Shown in pieces: positions 8,448 to 15,701 of a DNA stretch of 64,000 bases; position 1 is the stretch's first letter, and each line of letters begins with the position of its first letter. The position numbers and the translations under genes are program-made. The stretch is from positions 620,001-684,000 of the forward strand of contig NZ_CP109435.1 in NCBI RefSeq assembly GCF_036227125.1, given 5' to 3'. Origin of the DNA: Streptomyces sp. NBC_01485 (GTDB lineage Bacteria > Actinomycetota > Actinomycetes > Streptomycetales > Streptomycetaceae). Below the pieces are notes generated by a model that was not told the DNA's origin, did not search any database, and saw nothing but the letters and a program-made list of their open reading frames with translations.

Positions 8448-8534
8448 ACAGCGCGATAGTACTCACCGATGCCGCATTAGTGGATACCCTCACGCAATCC
8501 CGTCATGGACCGGCGGCGATCGTCGCCCTAGACT

Positions 8535-8554
8535 GGTTAGCGAGCGATAGGTAA
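8535..8554. promoter_or_regulatory. Second TetR-type operator, upstream of the enoyl-CoA hydratase
   Basis: GGTTAGCGAGCGATAGGTAA shares the TTAGCGAnCG...TAGGT pattern with the 8426-8447 palindrome. It lies 49-68 bp before the hydratase start chosen here, where a repressor would block transcription. The symmetry is imperfect. Confidence 0.5.
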
Positions 8555-8602
8555 ACCCGTAGTGGATCCGCGGCCATGAGGCCCTCCGAGGAACGGCAGC
8601 AC

Positions 8603-9379
8603 ATGAGCGACGGCACCAGCACGCCCGGCGGCATCGGCATCCTCCGAGACGGCGCCGTGCTCCGTCTCACCCTCGCCCGCCCGGACCGGCTCAACGCCCT
8701 GGGCACCACCGGCTTCGCCGACCTCGCCGACGCCGTCGACGAGGCGGACGCGGACGACGGCATCCGCGTCGTCGTGCTGACCGGCAAGGGGCGGGCGTTC
8801 TGCGCCGGCGCCGACCTCGGCACCGTCGTGGACGCGCACACGGTGGAGGCCGCCGCCCGTGCGGTGCTCGCCGTGCGCCGTACCGGCAAACCGGTCCTCG
8901 CCGCGGTCAACGGGGCCGCGGCGGGCGCCGGCTGTTCACTCGCCCTCGCCTGCGACCTGGTGATCGCCCGCCGCTCCGCCTACTTCCTGCTCGCCTTCGC
9001 GGGGGTGGGGCTGATGCCGGACGCGGGCGCGACCGCCTTCGTCCCGGCTGCGATCGGCCGGGCCCGCGCGATGCGGATGGCCCTGCTCGGGGAGCGGATC
9101 CCGGCGCCCACGGCGGCGGAGTGGGGCCTCATCGGGGAGGTGGTGGACGACGCGGACTTCGACGAGGCGGTGGCCGCCATGACCGCCCGGCTCGCGTCGG
9201 GACCACCGCTCGCGTACGCCCGGATCAAGAGGGCGGTCAACGAAGCGGCGCTGCCGGAGCTGACGCGCGCCCTGGAGAACGAACGGGAAGGGCAGGCCGC
9301 GCTGCTGCGCAGCGGCGACTTCGCGGAGGGCGTCGCCGCGTTCCGCGACCGCCGGGACCCGAAGTTCACGGGGAGGTAG
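8603..9379 (+). CDS. Enoyl-CoA hydratase/isomerase family protein
   Basis: A 258-residue crotonase-fold protein that hydrates enoyl-CoA or a related CoA ester. It shows 'RPDRLNALGTTGFADL', the oxyanion segment 'GRAFCAGADLG', 'NGAAAGAGCSLALACDLVIA' and 'FAGVGLMPDAGATAFVP'. The ATG at 8603 has 'GAGGAA' 9 nt upstream; an in-frame ATG at 8576 is possible but has no ribosome site. In the second catalytic position, where hydratases have Glu, it carries 'MPDAG'. The missing Glu suggests isomerase or lyase chemistry rather than classical hydration, as in PaaG/PaaB-like proteins. It is divergent from the thiolase operon and shares its operators. Confidence 0.9.
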   Translation: MSDGTSTPGGIGILRDGAVLRLTLARPDRLNALGTTGFADLADAVDEADADDGIRVVVLTGKGRAFCAGADLGTVVDAHTVEAAARAVLAVRRTGKPVLAAVNGAAAGAGCSLALACDLVIARRSAYFLLAFAGVGLMPDAGATAFVPAAIGRARAMRMALLGERIPAPTAAEWGLIGEVVDDADFDEAVAAMTARLASGPPLAYARIKRAVNEAALPELTRALENEREGQAALLRSGDFAEGVAAFRDRRDPKFTGR

Positions 9380-9426
9380 GGGCTCCTCCACCTCGAAGTG
9401 ACCTTGTGCCGTCGGGCTGTCCGCGC

Positions 9427-10071
9427 TCAGCGCCGTGGGTGTTCCGGGCGGTGGCCCACGGTGAAGAGCGCGATGGTGACGTAGCGCTCCGCGATCTCCG
9501 GTGGGGTCAGCGGGCCGTCGGGGCGGTACCACTGGGCCACCGCCTGGCACATCGCGAGAACGGCGCGGCCGGCGTCCACCGGCACCGGGACGGTGAAGAC
9601 CCCGGCCTCCGCGCCGTCGCGCACGGCGTCGCGCACCAGCCCTTCGAGTTCGTCGCGCAGGTCCACGTACTGTTCCCGGTTGCCGGGCTCCAGGCTGCGC
9701 GTCTCGGTGTCGAGGAAGGCGAGCGGGGCCCGGTGGGTCATGAACAGCACGATGCACTCGACGAGCGCGCAGAAGCGGTCGACGGGGTCCTCGCCCGCCT
9801 CCTCGGCCGCCGAGTGACAGCGGCCGAGGACGGACCTCAGGGAACCGAGCAGCAGTTCCACGAGGATGGCCTGCTTGTTGGCGTAGTGATAGTAGAGAGC
9901 CGGGACGGTGACACCCACCCGGCGGGCGAGGTCACGGACGGTGGTGGCGTGGTAGCCCTGCTCCACGATGGCGTCGAGGGCGTGCGCGAGGATCGGCGGC
10001 AGGTCCAGCGTCCCGTAGGCCCGCCAGTCCGTGTGCCCGTCCGCGCGCAGGTCCGCGACCGTCTCCGCCAT
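9427..10071 (-). CDS. TetR-family regulator of the fatty-acid/CoA-ester genes
   Basis: A 214-residue TetR/AcrR protein. The helix-turn-helix lies near residues 22-68 ('AHALDAIVEQGYHATTVRDLARRVGVTVPALYYHYANKQAIL'), followed by an all-helical ligand domain. The ATG at 10071 is chosen because 'GGGGAG' precedes it by about 10 nt; a TTG start at 10104 would add 11 residues. It converges on the enoyl-CoA hydratase. A palindrome-like site at 10099-10116 just upstream resembles the sites before the thiolase and hydratase, which suggests it regulates itself and both units, probably releasing on binding an acyl-CoA. That role is inferred from position and matching sites. Confidence 0.88.
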   Translation of the reverse strand: MAETVADLRADGHTDWRAYGTLDLPPILAHALDAIVEQGYHATTVRDLARRVGVTVPALYYHYANKQAILVELLLGSLRSVLGRCHSAAEEAGEDPVDRFCALVECIVLFMTHRAPLAFLDTETRSLEPGNREQYVDLRDELEGLVRDAVRDGAEAGVFTVPVPVDAGRAVLAMCQAVAQWYRPDGPLTPPEIAERYVTIALFTVGHRPEHPRR

Positions 10072-10098
10072 GGCTGCCCGGCTCCCCGTGATCGACTG

Positions 10099-10116
10099 AA
10101 CCAACGCTCACTAAGT
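10099..10116. promoter_or_regulatory. Candidate autoregulatory operator of the TetR gene
   Basis: On the minus strand this reads ACTTAGTGAGCGTTGGTT, matching TTAG-C/T-GAGCG in the 8535-8554 site. It lies 28-45 bp upstream of the chosen start. Confidence 0.45.
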
Positions 10117-10142
10117 CGTCCACGAGTCTACGGGTTGCCGTC

Positions 10143-11894
10143 CTACCTGAGCGCGGGCAGTTCCACGTACGTCTTGCCGCCGAGGTGCACGGTGACGTTG
10201 CCGGCGGGGTTGGTGGGGACGATACGGGGGCTGTCGCCGCCGCCGATCGTGACGCGCAGCTTCTCACCCGGCTTGAACTGCCAGTGGGTCTGGCCGAGTT
10301 GGACCGTGTACTGCGTCGCCGCACCGGGCGTGACGGGCTTGGCCCTCTCCAGGCCGTCGCGCAACTGCGCCCGCAGGTATCCCGTTTCGATCGGCAGGAC
10401 GCGGCCGTCCGGCAGGACGGTCTCCAGCTTGCTGACGAAGTAGGTGTCCTGGGCGTCGATCGACGCGTTCAGGTGGAGCGTGACCGGGCCGGCGAGGGTG
10501 GTGTTCGCGGTGAACGCCGGGAGGGTGAAGGTGGTGCGGCTGCTCGTGTAGCGGCCGTTGGGCAGGACGCTGTTCTGTTCGGCCGTGGCCTGGTTCTGGC
10601 TCGGCTCGTAGGGCAGGGTCCCGATGACGTCGGCCGACGGGCCGTCGATCGGGTTGACCTGGTAGCTCAGCCCGGAGCGCGCGGGAGCCCGGTCGGCGAG
10701 CGCGCCGTCGGCCGTCGGGTAGAGGCGCGTGTCCGACGCCGCCGCCGTGGGCCACCGGTCGTAGCCGTGCCAGCTGCCCGACGCCTTGGCGGACGTCGAC
10801 GCGTAACTGATCACGCGGTCCGGCGGCAACTGCGCCCCGGGAAGCTTGGCCAGCCAGTGGTCGAACCACTGCAGGACGACGGAGAACGAGATCGCGTTCG
10901 CGGAGTCGACTCCTTGGTACAGCGGGTCCAGCCCCGGGACCTGGAGGAATCCGCCGTGGATCCACGGTCCGTTCAGCAGCCAGGTCTGCCGGGGCCGCTG
11001 CTCGAGGGCGTCGAAGCCGCCGTTCTTGAAGATGTCGAAGTAGCCGCCGATGTGCAGCGCCGGGACCTCGACGTCACGAAGCTTGTCGGTGGTGACCGCC
11101 TGCTTCCAGTACCCGTCGTAGAGCGGGTGCTGCTGGAAGCTGCGCAGTGTGCTGGTGTGGTCGGCGGGGCTGAGGACCGGGCCGCCGTTGGCCCACCAGG
11201 TGCCGTTGGTCGACTGCACTCCGCCGGGATACACCCACTCCGAGTAGATGTTCGTCGGGGAGACGATGGGGATGATGGCGCGCAGGTGCGGCGGCTTGAG
11301 CGCGGCGGCGCGGTAGGACGTGATGGAGCCGTAGCTCTGGCCCACCTGGCCCACGTCACCGGTCGCGCCGGGCTGCCGTGCCAGCCACTCGATCAGGTCG
11401 TGGTTGTCGGTGGCCTCCTTGGGCTGGAACCAGGAGGGGAAGGTGCCGGTCGAGCCGCCCGACCCACGGACGTCGCAGGTCAGGACGTTGTAGCCGCGCT
11501 CGGCGAGGTAGACGTTCGCCGGGTTGGCGCGGTACTTCTGGTAGGGCGTGAAGTCGATCAGAAGGCTCGGGTGCTCGGCGCTGTCGACCTTGCCGTCGTG
11601 TCCCGGCCGGTAGAGGTAGCAGGCGAGGCGGACGCCGTCGCGCATCGGGACCTTCACCTCGGAGTCGATGCTCTCGTACTGCGCGGGCCGGTCGTAGCCG
11701 AGCCAGTCGTGGACCGCCGCGGGGGCGGGCGAGTCGAGCAGTCCGGGCCTGGTCTCTTGGGCTGTGGCCGAGCCGGTGGCGCCGGTCACGTCGGCGGAGT
11801 TCGCCGGGGCCGAGGCGAATCCGGTCAGCGCCAGCATGGTCGCCAGAGCGGCGGCAAGCAGTCCGCTGCGCCTTCGACGGGGCCAACGTGTCAC
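10143..11894 (-). CDS. Secreted CocE/NonD-family hydrolase (X-Pro dipeptidyl-peptidase-like)
   Basis: A 583-residue secreted serine hydrolase. A signal peptide is clear: 'RWPRRRRSGLLAAALATMLALTGFASAPANS', with a double-arginine-rich start that could be Tat. The mature protein has 'VPMRDGVRLACYLYRPG', the 'CDVRGSGGSTGTF' turn, the nucleophile elbow GQSYGS (Ser187) and the C-terminal jelly-roll domain found in cocaine esterase and X-Pro peptidases. It would cleave esters, amides or Xaa-Pro bonds outside the cell. The GTG at 11894 has 'GGGAG' 7 nt upstream and is preferred to a TTG at 11915 that has no ribosome site. A 27-bp element shared with the acyl-CoA ligase promoter lies 27 bp upstream. 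A second CocE-type gene, without signal peptide, is at 35986. Confidence 0.9.
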   Translation of the reverse strand: MTRWPRRRRSGLLAAALATMLALTGFASAPANSADVTGATGSATAQETRPGLLDSPAPAAVHDWLGYDRPAQYESIDSEVKVPMRDGVRLACYLYRPGHDGKVDSAEHPSLLIDFTPYQKYRANPANVYLAERGYNVLTCDVRGSGGSTGTFPSWFQPKEATDNHDLIEWLARQPGATGDVGQVGQSYGSITSYRAAALKPPHLRAIIPIVSPTNIYSEWVYPGGVQSTNGTWWANGGPVLSPADHTSTLRSFQQHPLYDGYWKQAVTTDKLRDVEVPALHIGGYFDIFKNGGFDALEQRPRQTWLLNGPWIHGGFLQVPGLDPLYQGVDSANAISFSVVLQWFDHWLAKLPGAQLPPDRVISYASTSAKASGSWHGYDRWPTAAASDTRLYPTADGALADRAPARSGLSYQVNPIDGPSADVIGTLPYEPSQNQATAEQNSVLPNGRYTSSRTTFTLPAFTANTTLAGPVTLHLNASIDAQDTYFVSKLETVLPDGRVLPIETGYLRAQLRDGLERAKPVTPGAATQYTVQLGQTHWQFKPGEKLRVTIGGGDSPRIVPTNPAGNVTVHLGGKTYVELPALR

Positions 11895-11920
11895 AGCGCC
11901 ACTCCCTCGGGACAAGCTGT

Positions 11921-11947
11921 GGGTACGGAACTGTGTACGTTAGTACT
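11921..11947 (-). promoter_or_regulatory. 27-bp two-part element shared with the ligase operon (copy 1)
   Basis: On the minus strand: AGTACTAACGTAC, seven variable bases, CGTACCC. An identical two-part element with the same 7-nt gap occurs at 32708-32734. GTAC recurs three times, giving inverted-repeat character. It lies just upstream of the secreted hydrolase start, and an operator or activator site is the simplest reading. Confidence 0.65.
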
Positions 11948-12011
11948 GTGTTACGAACCGGTCAACGGTCGAGTCGACCGGGAACGCGACCGGCTTCGAC
12001 GCCGAACGTCC

Positions 12012-12635
12012 CTAGGAGGCACCCTCGGAAGACTGCCCGTCGGCCGACAGAAGGATGAGGTCGAAGAAACGGTAGAGCGGCGTGATGATGTCGAGATCCT
12101 GGTTGAGCAGCCACTGCATCTGCAGGCCGTGCAGTACGGCCAGGAACAGAGCGGCCGCACTGTCCGGATCGAGGCCTTCCGGCAGCCGCCCCTCCGCCGC
12201 ACGTTCCCGCATGGCCTCGGAGGTGCGGGAACGCACGCGGGCGTTGCGTTCGACGAAGGACGTGTGGGCGGGATGGTCGGGGCGTGAGGCGGAGGCGGCG
12301 AGCTCCGCCCACAGACGCATCAGCTCGGGCGTCTTCTGGTGCTGGCGCAGCGTCTCGGCGAGATACCGCTGCGGCGAGCCCTGGCCCTCGACCTCGCCGA
12401 AGCTTCGCTCCCACTCCTCGTCGTCGCGGTGTGCGAGGACGGCGGTGAGCAGTTCGTCCTTGTTCTGGAAGTGGTGCAGCAGACCTGCGTGGGTGATGCC
12501 GGCCCGTTTGGCGATGTCACGCAGGGAAGCCCCGGCATACCCGTGTTCGGCGAAGCTGTCGCGCGCCGCACGGACGATGTCCGCACGGCGGGCCGCTGTC
12601 TTGGCGTACGGTCCGCGCTGTCTTGCCCGTTCCAC
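12012..12635 (-). CDS. TetR-family regulator ('RGPYAK' type), transporter-flanking copy 1
   Basis: A 207-residue TetR protein whose N-terminal segment 'RGPYAKTAARRADIVRAARDSF' leads into the HTH 'GASLRDIAKRAGITHAGLLHHFQNKDELLTAVL' (residues ~30-60). The C-terminal half is the helical TetR_C-like ligand domain. The GTG at 12635 follows 'AAGGGGGG'; the frame stays open upstream without TetR-like sequence. It is a close relative of the TetR at 19492-20115: the recognition helices are H-A-G-L-L-H-H-F and H-T-G-L-L-H-H-F. The two genes bracket the ABC transporter, and this one is divergent from the transporter's binding-protein gene, so it is a good candidate repressor. Confidence 0.9.
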   Translation of the reverse strand: MERARQRGPYAKTAARRADIVRAARDSFAEHGYAGASLRDIAKRAGITHAGLLHHFQNKDELLTAVLAHRDDEEWERSFGEVEGQGSPQRYLAETLRQHQKTPELMRLWAELAASASRPDHPAHTSFVERNARVRSRTSEAMRERAAEGRLPEGLDPDSAAALFLAVLHGLQMQWLLNQDLDIITPLYRFFDLILLSADGQSSEGAS

Positions 12636-13123
12636 GTCGCGCCCCCCTTGCTGTTGGCCGCACGCGCCAGTGGGGCGGTCACGGTCGATCCTCGCTGGAG
12701 ATGCCCAGCACCATAGCGCCCGTGCGCCAAAACCTGCCACATGGCCAGCATTCAAAAGTAACCGCGCGAACGCGGGCAAGACTTCAGCCAACCCTGCGAC
12801 CTGGTCCTTTACCACTCAAGGCGCCCAACGCCCTCGCGAGAGCCCCGTCCCGACAGGTAACGCTCTGGTCAAGAACGGCGCATACCCCCTTCCCGTCCAC
12901 TCCCACCGACGCCTACGTTCCACAAACGAAATCCAACCGCCTGGTAAGCGTTGCCGAATTAACACGTTCGAGACGCAGAGCGTCGGCTCAGGTGATGATG
13001 TGCCGCACCTGCCCTCCGACGCCGAGGTACCGACCGCACGCCGGTCGACAGGAGCACCGGGACGGTGCCGGCCGCATTCGACGCACCGGACCCCGGATCG
13101 CACGGGACAAAAAGGAATCCACC
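12636..13123. other. 488-bp divergent intergenic region before the ABC transporter
   Basis: No convincing gene. It should hold the promoters of the minus-strand TetR gene and the plus-strand transporter operon. G+C is lower than in the genes. A weak inverted pair GGTAACGCT (12856-12864) and AGCGTTGCC (12947-12955) is present with one mismatch. A ribosome site 'AAAAAGGA' precedes the binding-protein ATG at 13124. No strong palindrome was found. Confidence 0.5.
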
Positions 13124-14671
13124 ATGACGCGTATTCGATCCAACGGCCCGCGAGCGCGGTTCCGGGCACTTCCCGTGGCGATCACGGCCTCTGCGCTGCT
13201 GACGCTGACCGCGTGCGGCGGAGGGACGACGGGCTCGTCGTCGCCCGGCGCCGAGTCGCTCTCCCTCGCCATCCAGTCCACGCCGAACTCCTTCGACCCG
13301 ACCCAGCTGACCGACGGGCAGGCGGGCTACGTCTGGGGCGCCCTGTACGACACGCTGCTGTACACCGACAACAAGGGCAAACTGGAGCCGAACGCGGCCG
13401 AGAGCTGGAAGTACTCCTCCGACGGGCTGAACCTCACCCTGAAGCTGCGCCAGGGGATGAAGTTCTCCTCGGGCGCGGCGGTGGACGCGGCCGCGGTGAA
13501 GGCGACCCTGGAACGCACCATGGCCACACCCGGGGCGCAGCAGGGCCAGCTCGCCTCCGTCAAGTCGGTGGAGGCTCCCGACGCCACGACCGTCGTGATC
13601 CACCTCAAGCAGCCGGACGGCTCGCTGCTGGCCACCCTCTCGATGGCGGCGGGAGTGATCGGCGACCCGGCGACGATGACCCAGAAGAGCACCGCGCTCA
13701 ACCCGGTCGGTTCGGGTCCCTACGTCCTCGACAAGTCGTCGGTGACCGGCACGACGTACGTACTCAAGCGGCGGGCCGACTACTGGAACGTGAAGGCCTA
13801 TCCGTTCCAGAGCGTGACGGTGAAGGTGATCCAGGATCCCACCGCCTCGTCCAACGCGCTGCAGGCCGGCCAGATCAACGCCGGTCCGGCCGCCCCCGAG
13901 AACTCCGCCAAGCTCAAGGCGACGGGCTACAAGATCTCGCCCCTCAAGGCCACGGCGGTGGCGAACCTGGTGCTCGCCGACCGGGCGGGCAGCATACTCA
14001 AGCCGCTCGCGGACCCGCGGGTGCGGCAGGCGATCAACATGGCGTTCGACCGGCCGAAGATCGCCGAGCAACTGCTCAAGGGCGCCGCGCAGCCGACGCT
14101 CCAGGTCTTCAACCCCGCGGGCGGCGCCTACGACCCCGCGCTCGAGAAGACCTACCCCTTCGACCCCGCGGCCGCGAAGAAGCTGCTGGCCGAGGCCGGC
14201 TATGCGAACGGGTTCTCCGTCACGATGCCGGGCTTCATCTACACCAAGGCGTTCGAGCCGACCGTCACGCAGGCGCTCGACGACATCGGGATCAAGGTGA
14301 AGTGGACGCCGGTGCCCGCGCAGAACAACTTCTCGGCGATCACCTCGAAGAAGTACCCGATGTTCCTCTTCCTCGACGGGCTGAGCATCTCCGCGCGTGA
14401 GGCGGGCAACAACTTCACCCCGGGCGGCTTCCTGAACCCGTTCCACTCCACGGACCCCGAGCTCACCGAGCTGCTGGGCCAGGCGGCGGGCGAGCTCGAC
14501 CCGGCGAAGTCGGGTGCCGCCTACAAGAAGGTCAACGAGTTCGCCGTCAAGGACGCGTGGAGCTCGCCGATCTCCTTCCTCGGCAACAGCTGGGCGACCA
14601 AGGGCGTCGTGTACCTCGGTGACGGCTCCAACACCCTGAGCACCATCCGGGCGTTCGGCATCTCCGACTAG
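13124..14671 (+). CDS. ABC transporter substrate-binding lipoprotein, family 5 (peptide/nickel/oligosaccharide type)
   Basis: A 515-residue extracytoplasmic solute-binding protein. A lipoprotein signal peptide ends in the lipobox 'LTLTACGGG'; the Cys would be lipidated and hold the protein on the outer membrane face. Family-5 features are 'LSLAIQSTPNSFDPTQLTDGQAGYVWGALYDTLLY', 'LKLRQGMKFSSGAAVDAAAVKATLERT' and 'DPRVRQAINMAFDRPKI'. Members bind peptides, nickel chelates or oligosaccharides; the surrounding glycosidases favour an oligosaccharide or glycoside. The ATG at 13124 follows 'AAAAAGGAATCCACC'. A strong hairpin (14681-14721) lies directly after the stop, before the permease genes. Confidence 0.94.
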   Translation: MTRIRSNGPRARFRALPVAITASALLTLTACGGGTTGSSSPGAESLSLAIQSTPNSFDPTQLTDGQAGYVWGALYDTLLYTDNKGKLEPNAAESWKYSSDGLNLTLKLRQGMKFSSGAAVDAAAVKATLERTMATPGAQQGQLASVKSVEAPDATTVVIHLKQPDGSLLATLSMAAGVIGDPATMTQKSTALNPVGSGPYVLDKSSVTGTTYVLKRRADYWNVKAYPFQSVTVKVIQDPTASSNALQAGQINAGPAAPENSAKLKATGYKISPLKATAVANLVLADRAGSILKPLADPRVRQAINMAFDRPKIAEQLLKGAAQPTLQVFNPAGGAYDPALEKTYPFDPAAAKKLLAEAGYANGFSVTMPGFIYTKAFEPTVTQALDDIGIKVKWTPVPAQNNFSAITSKKYPMFLFLDGLSISAREAGNNFTPGGFLNPFHSTDPELTELLGQAAGELDPAKSGAAYKKVNEFAVKDAWSSPISFLGNSWATKGVVYLGDGSNTLSTIRAFGISD

Positions 14672-14680
14672 CCCGCGTGC

Positions 14681-14721
14681 GTTCCGGGCCCGCGGCGGCA
14701 CCGCCGTCGCGGGCCCGGAAC
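14681..14721 (+). promoter_or_regulatory. Intercistronic stem-loop after the binding-protein gene
   Basis: GTTCCGGGCCCGCG (14681-14694) pairs perfectly with 14708-14721, enclosing a GC-rich 13-nt loop that can pair further. It separates the binding-protein gene from the permeases. Stem-loops in this place usually protect the upstream mRNA or partly terminate, giving more binding protein than membrane subunits. Confidence 0.65.
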
Positions 14722-14759
14722 CACGTCCCGTCGGTCCTGGTCCGAAGGAGCCCCACCCC

Positions 14760-15701
14760 ATGATCTCCTACGTGTTGCGTCGGCTCGGCACGAGCCTGGT
14801 GCTCACCGTCCTCGTATCAATGATCACGTTCTTCCTCCTGAGCACGTCCTTCGACGGCATCGTCAGAAGCATTCTCGGAACCGGTGCCACGGCCGCGACG
14901 GTCCAGGCGAAGAAGGCCGAGATGGGCATGGACCGTCCGGTGATCGTCCAGTACCTGGACTGGCTGCTGCACGCCCTCAAGGGCGACTTCGGCGTCTCGT
15001 ACTTCACCAGCCAGCCCGTCGGAACGGCCGTCGCCGACCACCTCACCGTCACACTGTCCGTCGTCGTCGTGGCCCTGTTCCTCACCGCCGTCATCAGCGT
15101 CGTCCTCGGCGTCCTGGCGGCGTCGCGCGGCGGCGTGGTCGACCGGCTCACGCAGGTCGCCTCGCTCTTCGGCTACATCGTGCCGAACCTGCTGCTCGCG
15201 ATCGGCCTCGTCGTCGTCTTCGCCGTCAAGCTGGACTGGCTGCCGGCCACCGGCTACACGCCGTTCGCCGAGAGCCCGGGCCGCTGGCTGGCCTCGATCA
15301 CCATCCCGGTGATCGCCCTGATGGTGGGCGGCATCGCGAACCTGTCCGCGCAGATCCGCGGCGCCATGATCGGCGAGCTGCGCAAGGACTACGTCCGCAC
15401 CCTGCGCACCCGTGGCATCTCCCCCCGGTCGATCGTGCTGCGACACGCCCTGCGCAACGCCGCCGGGCCGGCCTTCACCGTCCTGTCCCTGGAGTTCATC
15501 GCGATGCTCGGCGGCGCCCTCATCATCGAGAACGTCTTCGCACTGCCTGGAATCGGCAGTTACTCCTTCAACGCCGCCCTCCAGGGCGACGTCCCGATCA
15601 TCATGGGCCTCTCCCTGTTCGGCGTCCTGTTCATCGTGGGAGTCAACCTGATCGTCGACATCGTCAACGGCTGGCTCAACCCGAAGGCGAGGCAGCAGTG
15701 A
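14760..15701 (+). CDS. ABC transporter permease, DppB/OppB type
   Basis: A 313-residue inner-membrane permease with six predicted membrane segments, beginning 'MISYVLRRLGTSLVLTVLVSMITFFLLSTSF', as DppB-type proteins do. The cytoplasmic EAA loop is 'RGAMIGELRKDYVRTLRTRGISPRSIVLRHALRNAAGP', the contact site for the ATPase. The ATG at 14760 has 'GAAGGAG' 9 nt upstream. Its stop overlaps the GTG of the next gene. It forms the channel with the permease half of the following fused protein. Confidence 0.94.
   Translation: MISYVLRRLGTSLVLTVLVSMITFFLLSTSFDGIVRSILGTGATAATVQAKKAEMGMDRPVIVQYLDWLLHALKGDFGVSYFTSQPVGTAVADHLTVTLSVVVVALFLTAVISVVLGVLAASRGGVVDRLTQVASLFGYIVPNLLLAIGLVVVFAVKLDWLPATGYTPFAESPGRWLASITIPVIALMVGGIANLSAQIRGAMIGELRKDYVRTLRTRGISPRSIVLRHALRNAAGPAFTVLSLEFIAMLGGALIIENVFALPGIGSYSFNAALQGDVPIIMGLSLFGVLFIVGVNLIVDIVNGWLNPKARQQ

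Noticed and set aside
10185..12287. 700-codon plus-strand frame opposite the secreted CocE-type hydrolase
   Set aside because: No motif and biased composition; the minus strand has a signal peptide and GxSxG in order.
12636..12815. 60-residue N-terminal extension of the TetR at 12012
   Set aside because: The sequence lacks TetR features and lies in the divergent promoter; GTG 12635 has a strong ribosome site and begins the conserved segment.
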